From positions 59,754-123,753 of the forward strand of contig NZ_VCKX01000003.1 of assembly GCF_005889725.1 (NCBI RefSeq): a stretch of 64,000 bases of DNA. The letters are read 5' to 3'. This document shows, one piece after another, positions 16,737 through 26,295 of this stretch. Each line of letters starts with the position of its first letter. Position 1 is the stretch's first letter. Under the pieces are notes generated by a model. The model saw nothing but the letters and a program-made list of their open reading frames with translations, was not told the origin of the DNA and did no database searches. Position numbers and translations under genes: made by a program. Source of the DNA: Nonomuraea zeae (GTDB lineage Bacteria; Actinomycetota; Actinomycetes; Streptosporangiales; Streptosporangiaceae).

Positions 16737-19613
16737 TCAGGGAAGCGCCGTCAGCCCTCTGAGCTCTTTCCGCGACGGGAGGCCGAGCTTGCGCAGCGCG
16801 CTGGCGATGTGGCTCTCGACCGTCCGCCTGGACAGGAACAGCGCGGTGGCGATCTCCTGGTTCGTCCGGCCTTCCGCCGCGAGCAGGGCCACCTCGCGCT
16901 CTCGTGAGGACAGCGTCTGGCCGTGGGACGGGCGGCCGCCCCGCCACGGGTAGGGGATGGGCACCCCGTTCTGCCGCATGATCCGGCTGACCCGGGCGAG
17001 GTCCCGGTCCGCGCCCATCGACCCGTACAGGCGCAGGGCGCTCTCCAGCAGCGGCCCGCCGGTCGCCGCGCCGCTCTCGCAGCGCCACCGGCCCAGGCGC
17101 TCGGCGGCCAGCGCCTCCTCGTAGCGCAGCCCGGCCTCCTGGAGGGTGGCCCGCGCGGCGTCGAGCAGCCGGTCGGCCTCCGGCAGGTCCCCGCGCGAAC
17201 GCGCGAGGACGGCCCGGGCGCTCAGCGCCGCCGCCTGCGCCAGGGGCGCATCGGCGCCGTCGATCCCGGCGCCCAGCTCGGCGACCAGCGCGGCGGCGTC
17301 CGCCATCTCCGCGGAGCCCAGCGCGTCGACCAGGACCAGCACGGTTTCCGCGCCCCACACCCAGATCCCCTTGGCCCGGACCAGAGCGAGCGCCGCCGTG
17401 GCGTGCTCGATCGCCCCCGCCGCGTCGTCCAGGGTCAGCAGCAGCCGCGCCAGCGTCACCCGCGCCGAGATGAGCGGCCACACGGCCCCCACCCGCCCGG
17501 CGACCGTGATCACCTCTCCGAGGCACGCCACCGCCTCCTCGGCCGGCCCCATCGCCGCCAGCAACGCGCCCCGCAGCAGCCGCGAGTCCAGCGACGCGGC
17601 GGCGAAGGTGGCCGCCGTGCCCGCCGGTCGGCGGATCCGGGGCTCCAGCCCGTCCCAGCGCCCCGCCGCGCGGTCCACGGCGGCCGTCACCAGCTCGACG
17701 ACCTCCGCCACCCGCAGGTACTCCGCCTGGTCGGCCACCTGGCGGCCCTCGGCCAGCAGCGCCTCGGCGCGGTCGAGGCGGCCGACGCGCAGGGCGCCCT
17801 GGGCCCAGTTGAGGCAGGCGCGGGCGTGCTCCCGCGGCGCGCCGCTGAGCCCCTCGTCGCGCCGCAGCTCGTCGATCAGCCGCCAGCTCGCCGGATCGCC
17901 CTGCTCCAGCAGCAGCGAGGCCCTGGCGATGCGCACCGCGACGCCGACGTCCCGGTCGCCGCTGCGCCGCGCGGCCGACTCGGCCTCGTCGCAGCGCGCC
18001 GCGTGCTCGCCGACGTGCCGGTCCACGATGGTCTCGGGCGCGGCGAGCACCGCCAGCGCCCGGCCCAGGAGCGCGGGCCGGCCCGCGAGGTCGCCGACCG
18101 CGCTCTCGATCTGGAGGTAACCCGCCCACGCCTCCCCGTGCTGGCGCAGCAGGCGGCCGAGGGCGAAGCGGAGCTCGCCGCGCAGGTGGGCGGGCAGGGG
18201 CTCGGTGGCGAGCAGGCGCTCCAGTATCGGTACGGCCTCCGCGTGCGCCAGCCCGTCGACCGCCGCGCGCCCGAGCTTGACGGCCAGCCGTACGCGTACC
18301 TCGCCGGACAGCTCGCCGATCTCCAGGGCCTGGAGGAGGAAGCGGGCCGCGGTGGCGTCGTTGCCGTGGAAGAGAGCGGTGTCGGCGGCGGCCTCCGCGT
18401 TGCTCACGAAGTCGGCCGGCCGTCCGGCGAGCCGGTAGTGGTGGGCGAGCCTGGCCACCGGCTTCGGGCCGGCGGACTCCAGGGCGCGGGCGGTCTTGAG
18501 ATGCAGCCAGCGGCGGCCGGAGACGGCCACGGACTCGTACACGATCTGCCTGGCCAGCGCGTGCCGGAAGCGGCACCCGCCGTCCTCCTCGTGCAGCAGC
18601 CCGGCCGCCTGCGCCCGGCCGAGCGCCTTGGCGACCTCGGCGGCGTCGCGCTCGGTCACCTCGGCCAGGATCCGGTCGTCGGGGGTCATGCCGATGACGG
18701 CCGCGGCCTCCAGGATCTCCCGCACGGGGTCGTCGAGGGAGGACAGCCGCTGCAGCACGACGTCGCGCAGGACGGTGGGCACGGCGAGTCCGGTCAGCAC
18801 GTCGGGGCGGCCGGGGATCTCGTTCGCGGGCAGGCGTTCGAGCAGCGTGCGCAGCAGCTCCTCGACGACGAACGGGATGCCGCCCGTCTTCTCGTAGAGC
18901 AGGGCGGCGAACGTGCCCGGCAGGTCGGCCTGGAGGATGCGGCGCGCGAGCTCGTCCGCCTCCGGCCTGGTCAGCGGGGTGAGGGTGACGACCCGCGCGG
19001 GACCCGACGGCGCGCGGGCGAAGGCCTCGCGGATCGGCAGCAGCCCCGTCCCGGTGCGCACCGTGAGGATGACCGAGAGGTCCCGTGGCTGGTGGGCGGC
19101 CAGGAACGCGAGGAAGTCGTGGGTGCCGCCGTCGGCCCAGTGCACGTCCTCCAGGACGAGCACCAGCGGGCTCAGGTGCTCCAGCAGGGCGACGGCCGCC
19201 CGGAACACCCGGTGCCGCTCCGCCCGCTGGTCGGGTAACGGGGGCAGGGGTGGCGGCAGGTGCTTGGCGATCTCGGGGAGCAGCGGGGCGAGCGCGCCCA
19301 CCACCGGGTTGGCCGGCCTGGCGCGGGCCAGCTCGCCGCCGGCCAGGCGGAAGGCGTCCAGCAAGGGGGACAGCGGCAGCGGGTCCTGGAGCTGCTCGCA
19401 CTGCCCGACGAGCCTGCGGGCGCCGGCCAGCTCGGGCGTCGCGAACAGCTCTCCCACCAGCCGGCTCTTGCCGATCCCGGCCTCGCCTTCGATCAGGGCG
19501 AGCGAGGGTGCGGCGGCGATGGCCGTACGCAGGAGCGCGAGCTCGGCCTGGCGTCCGACGAGCACGTCGGACAGGGATCCGTAGGGGGCGACGCGGGCCG
19601 GTCCTGAGGACAA
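16737..19613 (-). CDS. LAL-type (MalT-like) AAA ATPase LuxR-family regulator
   Basis: The 958-residue product is a large ATP-binding LuxR regulator. LVGRQAELALLRTAI leads into a Walker A loop (GEAGIGKSRL, lysine 49), and SPLVLVLEDVHWADGGT is Walker B. GGIPFVVEELLRTLLERL and a winged-helix-like stretch complete the STAND ATPase. The middle 500 residues are helical and repeat-like (TPR-type sensor superhelix). LSSREREVALLAAEGRTNQEIATALFLSRRTVESHIASALRKLGLPSRKEL is the C-terminal HTH. Such proteins bind ATP and an inducer, oligomerise and activate transcription, often of catabolic or antibiotic genes. The start is a TTG at 19613 behind a G-rich Shine-Dalgarno-like GGGGGTAG. Its target may be the divergent subtilase gene. 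Confidence 0.9.
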   Translation of the reverse strand: MSSGPARVAPYGSLSDVLVGRQAELALLRTAIAAAPSLALIEGEAGIGKSRLVGELFATPELAGARRLVGQCEQLQDPLPLSPLLDAFRLAGGELARARPANPVVGALAPLLPEIAKHLPPPLPPLPDQRAERHRVFRAAVALLEHLSPLVLVLEDVHWADGGTHDFLAFLAAHQPRDLSVILTVRTGTGLLPIREAFARAPSGPARVVTLTPLTRPEADELARRILQADLPGTFAALLYEKTGGIPFVVEELLRTLLERLPANEIPGRPDVLTGLAVPTVLRDVVLQRLSSLDDPVREILEAAAVIGMTPDDRILAEVTERDAAEVAKALGRAQAAGLLHEEDGGCRFRHALARQIVYESVAVSGRRWLHLKTARALESAGPKPVARLAHHYRLAGRPADFVSNAEAAADTALFHGNDATAARFLLQALEIGELSGEVRVRLAVKLGRAAVDGLAHAEAVPILERLLATEPLPAHLRGELRFALGRLLRQHGEAWAGYLQIESAVGDLAGRPALLGRALAVLAAPETIVDRHVGEHAARCDEAESAARRSGDRDVGVAVRIARASLLLEQGDPASWRLIDELRRDEGLSGAPREHARACLNWAQGALRVGRLDRAEALLAEGRQVADQAEYLRVAEVVELVTAAVDRAAGRWDGLEPRIRRPAGTAATFAAASLDSRLLRGALLAAMGPAEEAVACLGEVITVAGRVGAVWPLISARVTLARLLLTLDDAAGAIEHATAALALVRAKGIWVWGAETVLVLVDALGSAEMADAAALVAELGAGIDGADAPLAQAAALSARAVLARSRGDLPEADRLLDAARATLQEAGLRYEEALAAERLGRWRCESGAATGGPLLESALRLYGSMGADRDLARVSRIMRQNGVPIPYPWRGGRPSHGQTLSSREREVALLAAEGRTNQEIATALFLSRRTVESHIASALRKLGLPSRKELRGLTALP

Positions 19614-19792
19614 TGCGGCCTACCCCCTGCCTGCGCGATGGTGGCATATCGGCACGATCAGATTACCGGATCCCCAACTCGCGGTTAGTGCCGCCCAAAA
19701 ATCCGTATTCGGTACGGATGCCCCCTACGTACGGTCCTCATTAGCCTCAGCGATCGTCCGCTTGATCAGCGGCGATGCATTGAGGGGCAACG

Positions 19793-22700
19793 ATGGACCT
19801 GTCCGAATCTCCTGGGAGAACCCGCAGACGCCTGTCGACGACAGCGGCCTTGACGGGGCTGATGCTGACCTCGGTCGCCTGGCCGGGCGGTCCGGCCCTG
19901 GCCGAGCCGGCTCCGGAGGAACAGAAGACCTACATTGTGCAGATGGCCCTCGACCCCGTCGTGACCTATGAAGGCGACGTGGCCGGGCTGGCGGAGACGA
20001 AGCCGAAGCGGGGCGAGAAGATCGACCCCCGCTCGGCCGAGGTGACGAAATACGTCGACCACGTACGCGGCCGGCACGACGCGGCGCTCAGGAAGGTCGG
20101 CGGCGGCAAGAAGCTCTACGAGTACGTCTATTCCTACGAGGGCTTCGCCGCCAGGCTGACAAAGGCGCAGGCCGCCCAAATGCGGGCGCTGCCCGAGGTC
20201 GTGGCTGTGGCCGAGGACCGGAAGGTGTCGCTGCAGACGTCGTCGACGCCGTCGTTCCTCGGTCTCGACCAGCGCGGCGGATTATGGCAGCAGCTCGGCG
20301 GCCCCACGGGCAACAAGGGCGCGGGCGACGGGCTCGTCATCGGCGTGATCGACAGCGGCATCTGGCCCGGCAAGAGCTTCGCCGACCCCGACATGACCGG
20401 GAAGAAGTACCACCCGGTACGCGGCTTCCACGGCACGTGCCCGGCCGGCGCCGACTCCTCCTGGACCACGGACCTGTGCAACGGCAAGCTCGTCTCGGCC
20501 CAGCACTTCAACACCGCGTGGGGCGGTGACGCGGCGATCAAGGAACAGATGCCGTGGGAGTTCCTGTCCCCGCGCGACTACAACGGGCACGGCAGCCACA
20601 CGGCCTCGACGGCGGGCGGCAACCACAACGTGCCGGCGACCGGGGCGTCCGCGGTGTTCGGGGCGATCAGCGGCATCGCGCCGCGCGCCCGGATCGCCGC
20701 CTACAAGGCGCTCTGGTCCGCCCAGGACGCCTCCACCGCCAACGGCTACAACTCGGACCTGGTCGCCGCCATCGACCAGGCGGTGGCCGACGGCGTGGAC
20801 GTCATCAACTACTCCGTCTCGGGCACGAGCACCGACTTCCTCGACCCGGTGGAGATGGCGTTCCTGGCCGCGGCCGAGGCCGGCGTGTTCGTCTCGGCGG
20901 CGGGCGGCAACAGCGGCCCGGCCGCGGGCACGGTCGCGCACCCGTCCCCGTGGATCACCACGGTCGCCGCGGGCACGCACAACCGCGCCACCGCGGGCTC
21001 GGTGACCCTCGGGAACGGCGCCGCCTACAGCGGGGCCTCGCTGGCGACCAAGGCGGGCCCGGCGCCCCTCATCGACTCCACGGCGGCAGGGCTGGCTGGC
21101 GCGGACCCCACGCGCGTGGCGCAGTGCTACGCCGCCAGGGACAACGGCGGCAAGCCCGTGCTCGACCCGGAGAAGGTCAAGGGCAAGATCGTCGTCTGTG
21201 ACCGCGGCGAGACGCCGCGCGTGAACAAGAGCATCGCGGTCGGGGAGGCGGGCGGCATCGGCCTGATCCTGGCCAACGTGGACGAGAGCTCCCTCAACAC
21301 CGACCTGCACTCCATCCCCACCGTGCACCTCGCCGTCAAGGACCGGCAGGCCGTCAAGGACTACGCGGCCACCGGCGGCGCGACGGCCACGATCGAGCAG
21401 GCGAAGATCACCGGCGACGCCCCCGCTCCCTACGTGGCGGAGTTCTCCTCCCGCGGGCCGCTGAGCGCGGGCGGCGGCGACGTGCTGAAGCCCGACCTGA
21501 CCGCTCCCGGGCAGGACATCCTGGCGGCGACCGCGCCGGCGGGCAACAACGGCCTGGAGTTCAACCTCTCCAGCGGCACCTCGATGGCGGCGCCGCACGT
21601 CGCGGGGCTGGCCGCCCTGCTGAAGGACCTGCACCCCGACTGGTCGCCGATGGCGGTCAAGTCCGCGCTGATGACGACCGGCCGCGACGTGCTGGACGGG
21701 CCGGGCACCGACCCCGCGGTGATCTTCGGCCAGGGCGCCGGCCACGTCACCCCGAACAGCTCGGCCGACCCCGGCCTCGTCTACGACAGCGGCATCAGGG
21801 ACTGGATCGCCTTCCTCTGCGGCACGACCAAGGGCGTCGAGCAGAAGGTCTGCGACCTGCTGGCGAAGAAGGGCTACACGTTCGACGCGAGCGACCTGAA
21901 CGGCCCATCGATCGCGGTCGGCCGCCTGCCCGGCACGCAGACGATCACCCGGTCGGTGACGAACGTGGGCCGCTCGACCGCCACCTACAAGTCCTCGCTC
22001 ACCGGCCTGAGCGGGATCACGGCCAAGGTCAGCCCGAGCCGGCTCACCCTGCGGCCGGGCCAGACGAAGTCGTTCACGGTCTCGCTCACGCAGACCACCG
22101 CCCCCATGAACGTCTACCAGGGCGGCCAGCTCACCTGGAAGGACGGCAGGCACACCGTACGCGTGCCCGTCACCGTCCGGCCGACGCCGGAGAAGTGGGC
22201 GGCCACGTACGGCGCGGCGGGCGGCAACGACTCGGCCGAGTTCACCGCGCTCGACCCCAAGGGCGAGCGGCTCTTCGCGACCGGCGCCAGCTTCGGCAAC
22301 CGGCCCGGCCTGCTCAGCCCGCAGATCGCCACCGTCGCCTACGACCCGGCGACCGGCGCGCAGCTGTGGAGCAAGACGTACGTGGGCCCCGGCGGGTCCT
22401 TCGACGAGCCCGCCGCCATCGCGGTCAGCCCCGACGGCGGCAAGCTCTACGTCGTCGGCACGAGCACCGGCACGGGCACCGGCGGCGACGGGGTGACCAT
22501 CGCGTACGACACGGCCACGGGCGAGGAGCTCTGGGTCGCGCGCTACACCGGTGCGGGCGAGGCCTCCGACCACGTCAGCGCGGTCGCGGTCAGCGCCGAC
22601 GGGAAGAGCGTCTACGCCACCGGCATGACCACGGTGGCCGACGGCGAGGCCGACTACTTCACGGTCGCCTACGACGCGGCCGACGGCCGGCAGGCGTGGC

Positions 22701-23551
22701 TGAAGCAGTACGCGGGACCGGGAGGCGGCACCGACGACGCGCGGGAGATCGGGGTGACGCCGGACGGGTCGAAGGTGTTCGTCACCGGCCAGGGCTCGGG
22801 CGTCGCCGGCACCGGGCTGACCGAGTGGGCCACCGTGGCCTACGACGCCGGCACCGGCGAGCAGCTCTGGGCCGCCGGCCACAACGGCACGGACAAGGGC
22901 ATCGACATCCCCTCCGGCATGACGGTCGGCGCGGACGGCAGGACGGTGTTCGTCACCGGCTCCGACGCGAACAAGGGCACGCAGAGCGACGTCGTCACGA
23001 TCGCCTACGACACGGCCACCGGGAAGGAGATCTGGGCGGACGTCTACGACGGCCCCGCGCACACCAGCGACACCCCGCACGACATCACCCTCTCGCCCGA
23101 CGGCGGCAAGGTGTACGTGACCGGCAACACCAGCGGCGAGGGGACGGGGTCCGACTACACCACGATCGCCTTCGACGCCGCCACGGGGCAGCGGGCCTGG
23201 GTGCAGCGCTACGGCGGTGCGGCGAACAACGAGGACTGGGCCTGGGACGTCGCCGTGACCCCCGACGGCAGCAAGGTGCTGGTCACCGGCGAGAGCACCG
23301 ACGACGCCGACAAGGGCAGCGACTTCGTGACGATCGCGTACGACGCCGCCGGCGGCGAGCAGACCTGGCTCGGCCGCTACGACGGCGCGGTGGGCGCGCG
23401 CGACAGCGCCCACGCGCTGGCCGTGGACGCGGTCGCCGGCGGCGGGGTGCGGATCTTCGTGACCGGATCGAGCGCGACCGGCGGGCTCCCGCCGGACGCG
23501 CTGGAGATCGACTTCGCGACGGTCGCGTACGTCGAGCCGTGGAAGCGATGA
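19793..23551 (+). CDS. secreted subtilase (S8) with PA insert and C-terminal beta-propeller
   Basis: The 1252-residue product has a signal peptide (RRRLSTTAALTGLMLTSVAWPGGPALA) and an I9 inhibitor-like prodomain (TYIVQMALDP...YEGFAARLTKAQAAQMRALPEV). The S8 domain has a triad of D187 (VIDSGIWPG), H266 (NGHGSHT) and S597 (SGTSMAAPHVAG). A protease-associated insert lies between His and Ser (KGKIVVCDRGETPRVNKS...), then a fibronectin-III-like domain. From about residue 800 to the end there are seven or so repeats of the pattern VAVSPDGGKLYVVGTS...TIAYDTATGEELW, a PQQ-like/SBBP propeller. Plant-type subtilases usually end after the Fn3 part, so the propeller is an added module, perhaps for substrate or surface binding. 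Exported and extracellular. Confidence 0.9.
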   Translation: MDLSESPGRTRRRLSTTAALTGLMLTSVAWPGGPALAEPAPEEQKTYIVQMALDPVVTYEGDVAGLAETKPKRGEKIDPRSAEVTKYVDHVRGRHDAALRKVGGGKKLYEYVYSYEGFAARLTKAQAAQMRALPEVVAVAEDRKVSLQTSSTPSFLGLDQRGGLWQQLGGPTGNKGAGDGLVIGVIDSGIWPGKSFADPDMTGKKYHPVRGFHGTCPAGADSSWTTDLCNGKLVSAQHFNTAWGGDAAIKEQMPWEFLSPRDYNGHGSHTASTAGGNHNVPATGASAVFGAISGIAPRARIAAYKALWSAQDASTANGYNSDLVAAIDQAVADGVDVINYSVSGTSTDFLDPVEMAFLAAAEAGVFVSAAGGNSGPAAGTVAHPSPWITTVAAGTHNRATAGSVTLGNGAAYSGASLATKAGPAPLIDSTAAGLAGADPTRVAQCYAARDNGGKPVLDPEKVKGKIVVCDRGETPRVNKSIAVGEAGGIGLILANVDESSLNTDLHSIPTVHLAVKDRQAVKDYAATGGATATIEQAKITGDAPAPYVAEFSSRGPLSAGGGDVLKPDLTAPGQDILAATAPAGNNGLEFNLSSGTSMAAPHVAGLAALLKDLHPDWSPMAVKSALMTTGRDVLDGPGTDPAVIFGQGAGHVTPNSSADPGLVYDSGIRDWIAFLCGTTKGVEQKVCDLLAKKGYTFDASDLNGPSIAVGRLPGTQTITRSVTNVGRSTATYKSSLTGLSGITAKVSPSRLTLRPGQTKSFTVSLTQTTAPMNVYQGGQLTWKDGRHTVRVPVTVRPTPEKWAATYGAAGGNDSAEFTALDPKGERLFATGASFGNRPGLLSPQIATVAYDPATGAQLWSKTYVGPGGSFDEPAAIAVSPDGGKLYVVGTSTGTGTGGDGVTIAYDTATGEELWVARYTGAGEASDHVSAVAVSADGKSVYATGMTTVADGEADYFTVAYDAADGRQAWLKQYAGPGGGTDDAREIGVTPDGSKVFVTGQGSGVAGTGLTEWATVAYDAGTGEQLWAAGHNGTDKGIDIPSGMTVGADGRTVFVTGSDANKGTQSDVVTIAYDTATGKEIWADVYDGPAHTSDTPHDITLSPDGGKVYVTGNTSGEGTGSDYTTIAFDAATGQRAWVQRYGGAANNEDWAWDVAVTPDGSKVLVTGESTDDADKGSDFVTIAYDAAGGEQTWLGRYDGAVGARDSAHALAVDAVAGGGVRIFVTGSSATGGLPPDALEIDFATVAYVEPWKR

Positions 23552-23622
23552 CGGCCGTGTCCGTCGAACCGCGGAAGCGGTGACGGCGGAAGCGGTGACC
23601 CTTCTCGGTTGAATCTGAAGCG

Positions 23623-23654
23623 GCGCCCCTGGCTCACTCCCGAGCCAGGGGCGC
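23623..23654 (+). terminator. hairpin after the subtilase gene
   Basis: GCGCCCCTGGCT (23623-23634) pairs perfectly with AGCCAGGGGCGC (23643-23654) around an eight-base loop, 70 bases past the subtilase stop. There is no T-run, which is usual for actinomycete terminators. Confidence 0.65.
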
Positions 23655-23744
23655 TCCGCTGTGTGGAATCTCGCGTTTCGCGGACCACCGCAGCGGGTAA
23701 GGCCGACGTTAATTTCTGAGCTACCTGTTATTCAGGAGCGCCAG

Positions 23745-24062
23745 ATGTCCCCTATCACACTCACCCCCGCCGCCCGTGAAGCGCTGCACGACGAAGAAGT
23801 GGTGTTCTTCGACTGGCATGTGACCGGACTCTGCTGCGCCGACGCGGGCGAGTTCTCGGTCCGGCCGCTGCGCCGCTCGCGACTGCCCAGGCGCGCGCGC
23901 AGGCTCGGGACCGATCTGGTCTACGCCCATCCGGTCGCCTGGGTGCATCTCGCCGAGCTTCCCGTCACGATCGACTGCCGTCCGCTCTGGCGCTGGCGGC
24001 GGTTCACCACCGATCTGCCCCCGGACGCCGGACTGCGTTGTTGCCTGGGGCGCCCTGTATAG
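23745..24062 (+). CDS. small hypothetical protein upstream of cstA
   Basis: The 105-residue product starts MSPITLTPAAREALHDEEVVFFDWHVTGLCCADAGEFSVRPL. It continues with a very arginine-rich middle (RRSRLPRRARRLG), then VYAHPVAWVHLAELPVTIDCRPLWRWRRF and a C-terminal GLRCCLGRP. Two CC pairs (LCCAD and LRCCLG) stand out and could bind metal. I do not recognise the family. The start at 23745 has CAGGAGCG upstream. It precedes the CstA gene by 22 bases on the same strand, so the two probably form an operon and may be functionally linked. Known cstA partners such as YbdD/YjiX do not match it. Confidence 0.55.
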   Translation: MSPITLTPAAREALHDEEVVFFDWHVTGLCCADAGEFSVRPLRRSRLPRRARRLGTDLVYAHPVAWVHLAELPVTIDCRPLWRWRRFTTDLPPDAGLRCCLGRPV

Positions 24063-24084
24063 CCCGATATATGGGAGGTAACCG

Positions 24085-26199
24085 GTGAAGCTGCGTTCCA
24101 TCATCATCTGGACGGCGGTCGCTCTCGTCGGTGCCGTGGGGTGGGGAGTCCTCGCCCTGTCCAGGGGCGAGAACGTCAACGCGGTGTGGCTGCTGTGTGC
24201 CGCCCTCGGCTCGTACGCCATCGCCTACCGGTTCTACGCCAGATTCATCGTGCGCAAGGTGCTGCGCGCGGACGACCGCAGGGCCACGCCGGCCGAGCGG
24301 CTCGACAACGGCATCGACTACCAGCCGACCGACCGCCGGATCCTGTTCGGCCACCACTTCGCCGCCATCGCCGGGGCGGGGCCGCTGGTCGGGCCCGTGC
24401 TGGCGGCCCAGATGGGCTACCTGCCCGGCACCATCTGGATCATCGCCGGGGTCATCTTCGCCGGCGCCGTGCAGGACATGGTGATCCTGTTCTTCTCGAT
24501 GCGGCGCAACGGCAGGAGCCTCGGGCAGATGGCCCGCGAGGAGATCGGGCCGGTCGGCGGGGCGGCGGCGCTCATCGCGGTCTTCGCCATCATGATCATT
24601 CTGCTGGCCGTGCTGGCGCTGGTCGTGGTCAACGCGCTGGCCCAGTCGCCGTGGGGCGTCTTCTCCATCGCCATGACCATCCCCATCGCCCTGTTCATGG
24701 GCTTCTACCTGCGGGTGATCCGGCCCGGCAAGGTCATCGAGACCACCGTGATCGGGGTCGCGCTGCTGCTGCTGTCGATCGTGGCCGGCGGCTGGGTGCA
24801 GGAGTCGAGCTGGGCGCCGTTCTTCACGCTGAGCCCGTCCGCGCTGGCGCTGTGGCTGATCGCGTACGGGTTCGTCGCCGCGGTGCTGCCGGTGTGGATG
24901 CTGCTCGCGCCGCGCGACTACCTGTCGACGTTCATGAAGATCGGCACCATCGTGCTGATCGCCATCGGGATCGCCGTCACGATGCCTCCGCTGCGGACCA
25001 CGGCCTTCACCGACTTCGCCTTCAACGGCAAGGGGCCGGTCTTCGCCGGGTCGCTGTTCCCGTTCGTGTTCATCATCATCGCGTGCGGGGCGCTGTCGGG
25101 GTTCCACTCGCTGATCTCCTCCGGCACGACGCCGAAGATGATCCAGAAGGAGAGCCAGGTCCGGATGATCGGCTACGGCTCCATGCTCATGGAGTCGTTC
25201 GTCGCCGTCATGGCCATCACCGCGGCCTGCGTCCTGAGCCCCGGGCTCTACTTCGCCATGAACTCACCCGCGGGCGTCGTCGGGGCCACCGTGGAGACCG
25301 CCTCCCAGGCGGTCGCCAACATGGGCTTCGTGATCACACCGGAGCAGTTGCAGGCCGCGGCGGCGGCCGTACAGGAACAGACGCTGATCGCGCGCACGGG
25401 CGGCGCGCCCACGCTGGCCGTGGGCATCTCGCAGATCTTCTCCGGGTTCATCGGGGGCGCGGGGCTGCAGGCGTTCTGGTACCACTTCGCGATCATGTTC
25501 GAGGCGCTGTTCATCCTCACCACCGTGGACGCGGGGACGCGGGTGGGCCGGTTCATGCTGCAGGACACGCTCGGCAACCTGTGGAAGCCGATCGGCCGGG
25601 TGAGCTGGTGGCCCGGGCTGATCGCCGCCAGCGCCGTCGTCGTTGCGGCCTGGGGCTACTTCCTCTACCAGGGCGTCAACGACCCGCTCGGCGGGATCAA
25701 CCAGCTCTTCCCGCTCTTCGGCATCGCCAACCAGCTGCTCGCCGCGGTGGCGCTCACCGTTGCCACGACGGCGCTGATCAAGAGCGGGCGGCTCAAATGG
25801 GCCTGGGTGACGGGAGTGCCGCTGGCCTGGGACGTGGCGGTCACGCTGACGGCCAGCTACCAGAAGGTGTTCTCGACCGAGCCGACGCTCGGCTTCTTCG
25901 CCCAGCGTGACCGCTACCAGGCCGCGCTCGACCAGGGGAAACTGCTCGCGCCTGCCAAGACGCCGGACGCGATGCAGCAGATCGTCGTCAACTCCACCGT
26001 GGACGGCATCCTGGCCGCCCTGTTCGCGGTGCTGATCATCGTGGTGATCCTGGACGCGGCCCGCGTATGGACGAAGGCGATCCGGGCCAGGGAGCCGCTG
26101 CCGAGCACGGAGGCGCCGTTCGAGGAGTCGAAGATCCTCGCCCCGGCCGGGCTCATTCCGACCCGCGAGGAGCGCGAGCTGATGTCGAAGAGCCCCTAG
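24085..26199 (+). CDS. cstA: carbon starvation protein CstA family transporter
   Basis: The 704-residue integral membrane protein has about sixteen hydrophobic segments. It shows the family's N-terminal pattern: YRFYARFIVRKVLR, then PTDRRILFGHHFAAIAGAGPLVGPVLAAQMGYLPG. GALSGFHSLISSGTTPKMIQKESQVRMIGYGSMLMES is also highly conserved. CstA proteins of enterobacteria import peptides, and some relatives (BtsT) import pyruvate, during carbon limitation. Here the role would fit uptake of peptides released by the surrounding secreted peptidases. The start is GTG at 24085 behind GGGAGGTAACCG, an excellent ribosome binding site. The C-terminal tail is cytoplasmic and charged. Confidence 0.92.
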   Translation: MKLRSIIIWTAVALVGAVGWGVLALSRGENVNAVWLLCAALGSYAIAYRFYARFIVRKVLRADDRRATPAERLDNGIDYQPTDRRILFGHHFAAIAGAGPLVGPVLAAQMGYLPGTIWIIAGVIFAGAVQDMVILFFSMRRNGRSLGQMAREEIGPVGGAAALIAVFAIMIILLAVLALVVVNALAQSPWGVFSIAMTIPIALFMGFYLRVIRPGKVIETTVIGVALLLLSIVAGGWVQESSWAPFFTLSPSALALWLIAYGFVAAVLPVWMLLAPRDYLSTFMKIGTIVLIAIGIAVTMPPLRTTAFTDFAFNGKGPVFAGSLFPFVFIIIACGALSGFHSLISSGTTPKMIQKESQVRMIGYGSMLMESFVAVMAITAACVLSPGLYFAMNSPAGVVGATVETASQAVANMGFVITPEQLQAAAAAVQEQTLIARTGGAPTLAVGISQIFSGFIGGAGLQAFWYHFAIMFEALFILTTVDAGTRVGRFMLQDTLGNLWKPIGRVSWWPGLIAASAVVVAAWGYFLYQGVNDPLGGINQLFPLFGIANQLLAAVALTVATTALIKSGRLKWAWVTGVPLAWDVAVTLTASYQKVFSTEPTLGFFAQRDRYQAALDQGKLLAPAKTPDAMQQIVVNSTVDGILAALFAVLIIVVILDAARVWTKAIRAREPLPSTEAPFEESKILAPAGLIPTREERELMSKSP

Positions 26200-26295
26200 C
26201 GTCCCGGTCCGTCACCCGGGCGGCGCGGTCGAGCGGCGGGGCGGGCACCCGGCCGACGTACTCCAGCCGCTCATTGTGACCGGCGCGGGTCTCGG

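Noticed and set aside
16639..19647. 1002-codon second minus-strand frame over the LuxR-family gene
   Set aside because: Arginine- and proline-rich composition in a shifted frame, with no Walker or HTH motifs.
20282..23413. 1043-codon minus-strand frame over the subtilase gene
   Set aside because: Antisense shadow with valine/arginine/glycine bias and no recognisable domains; the plus frame holds the catalytic triad.
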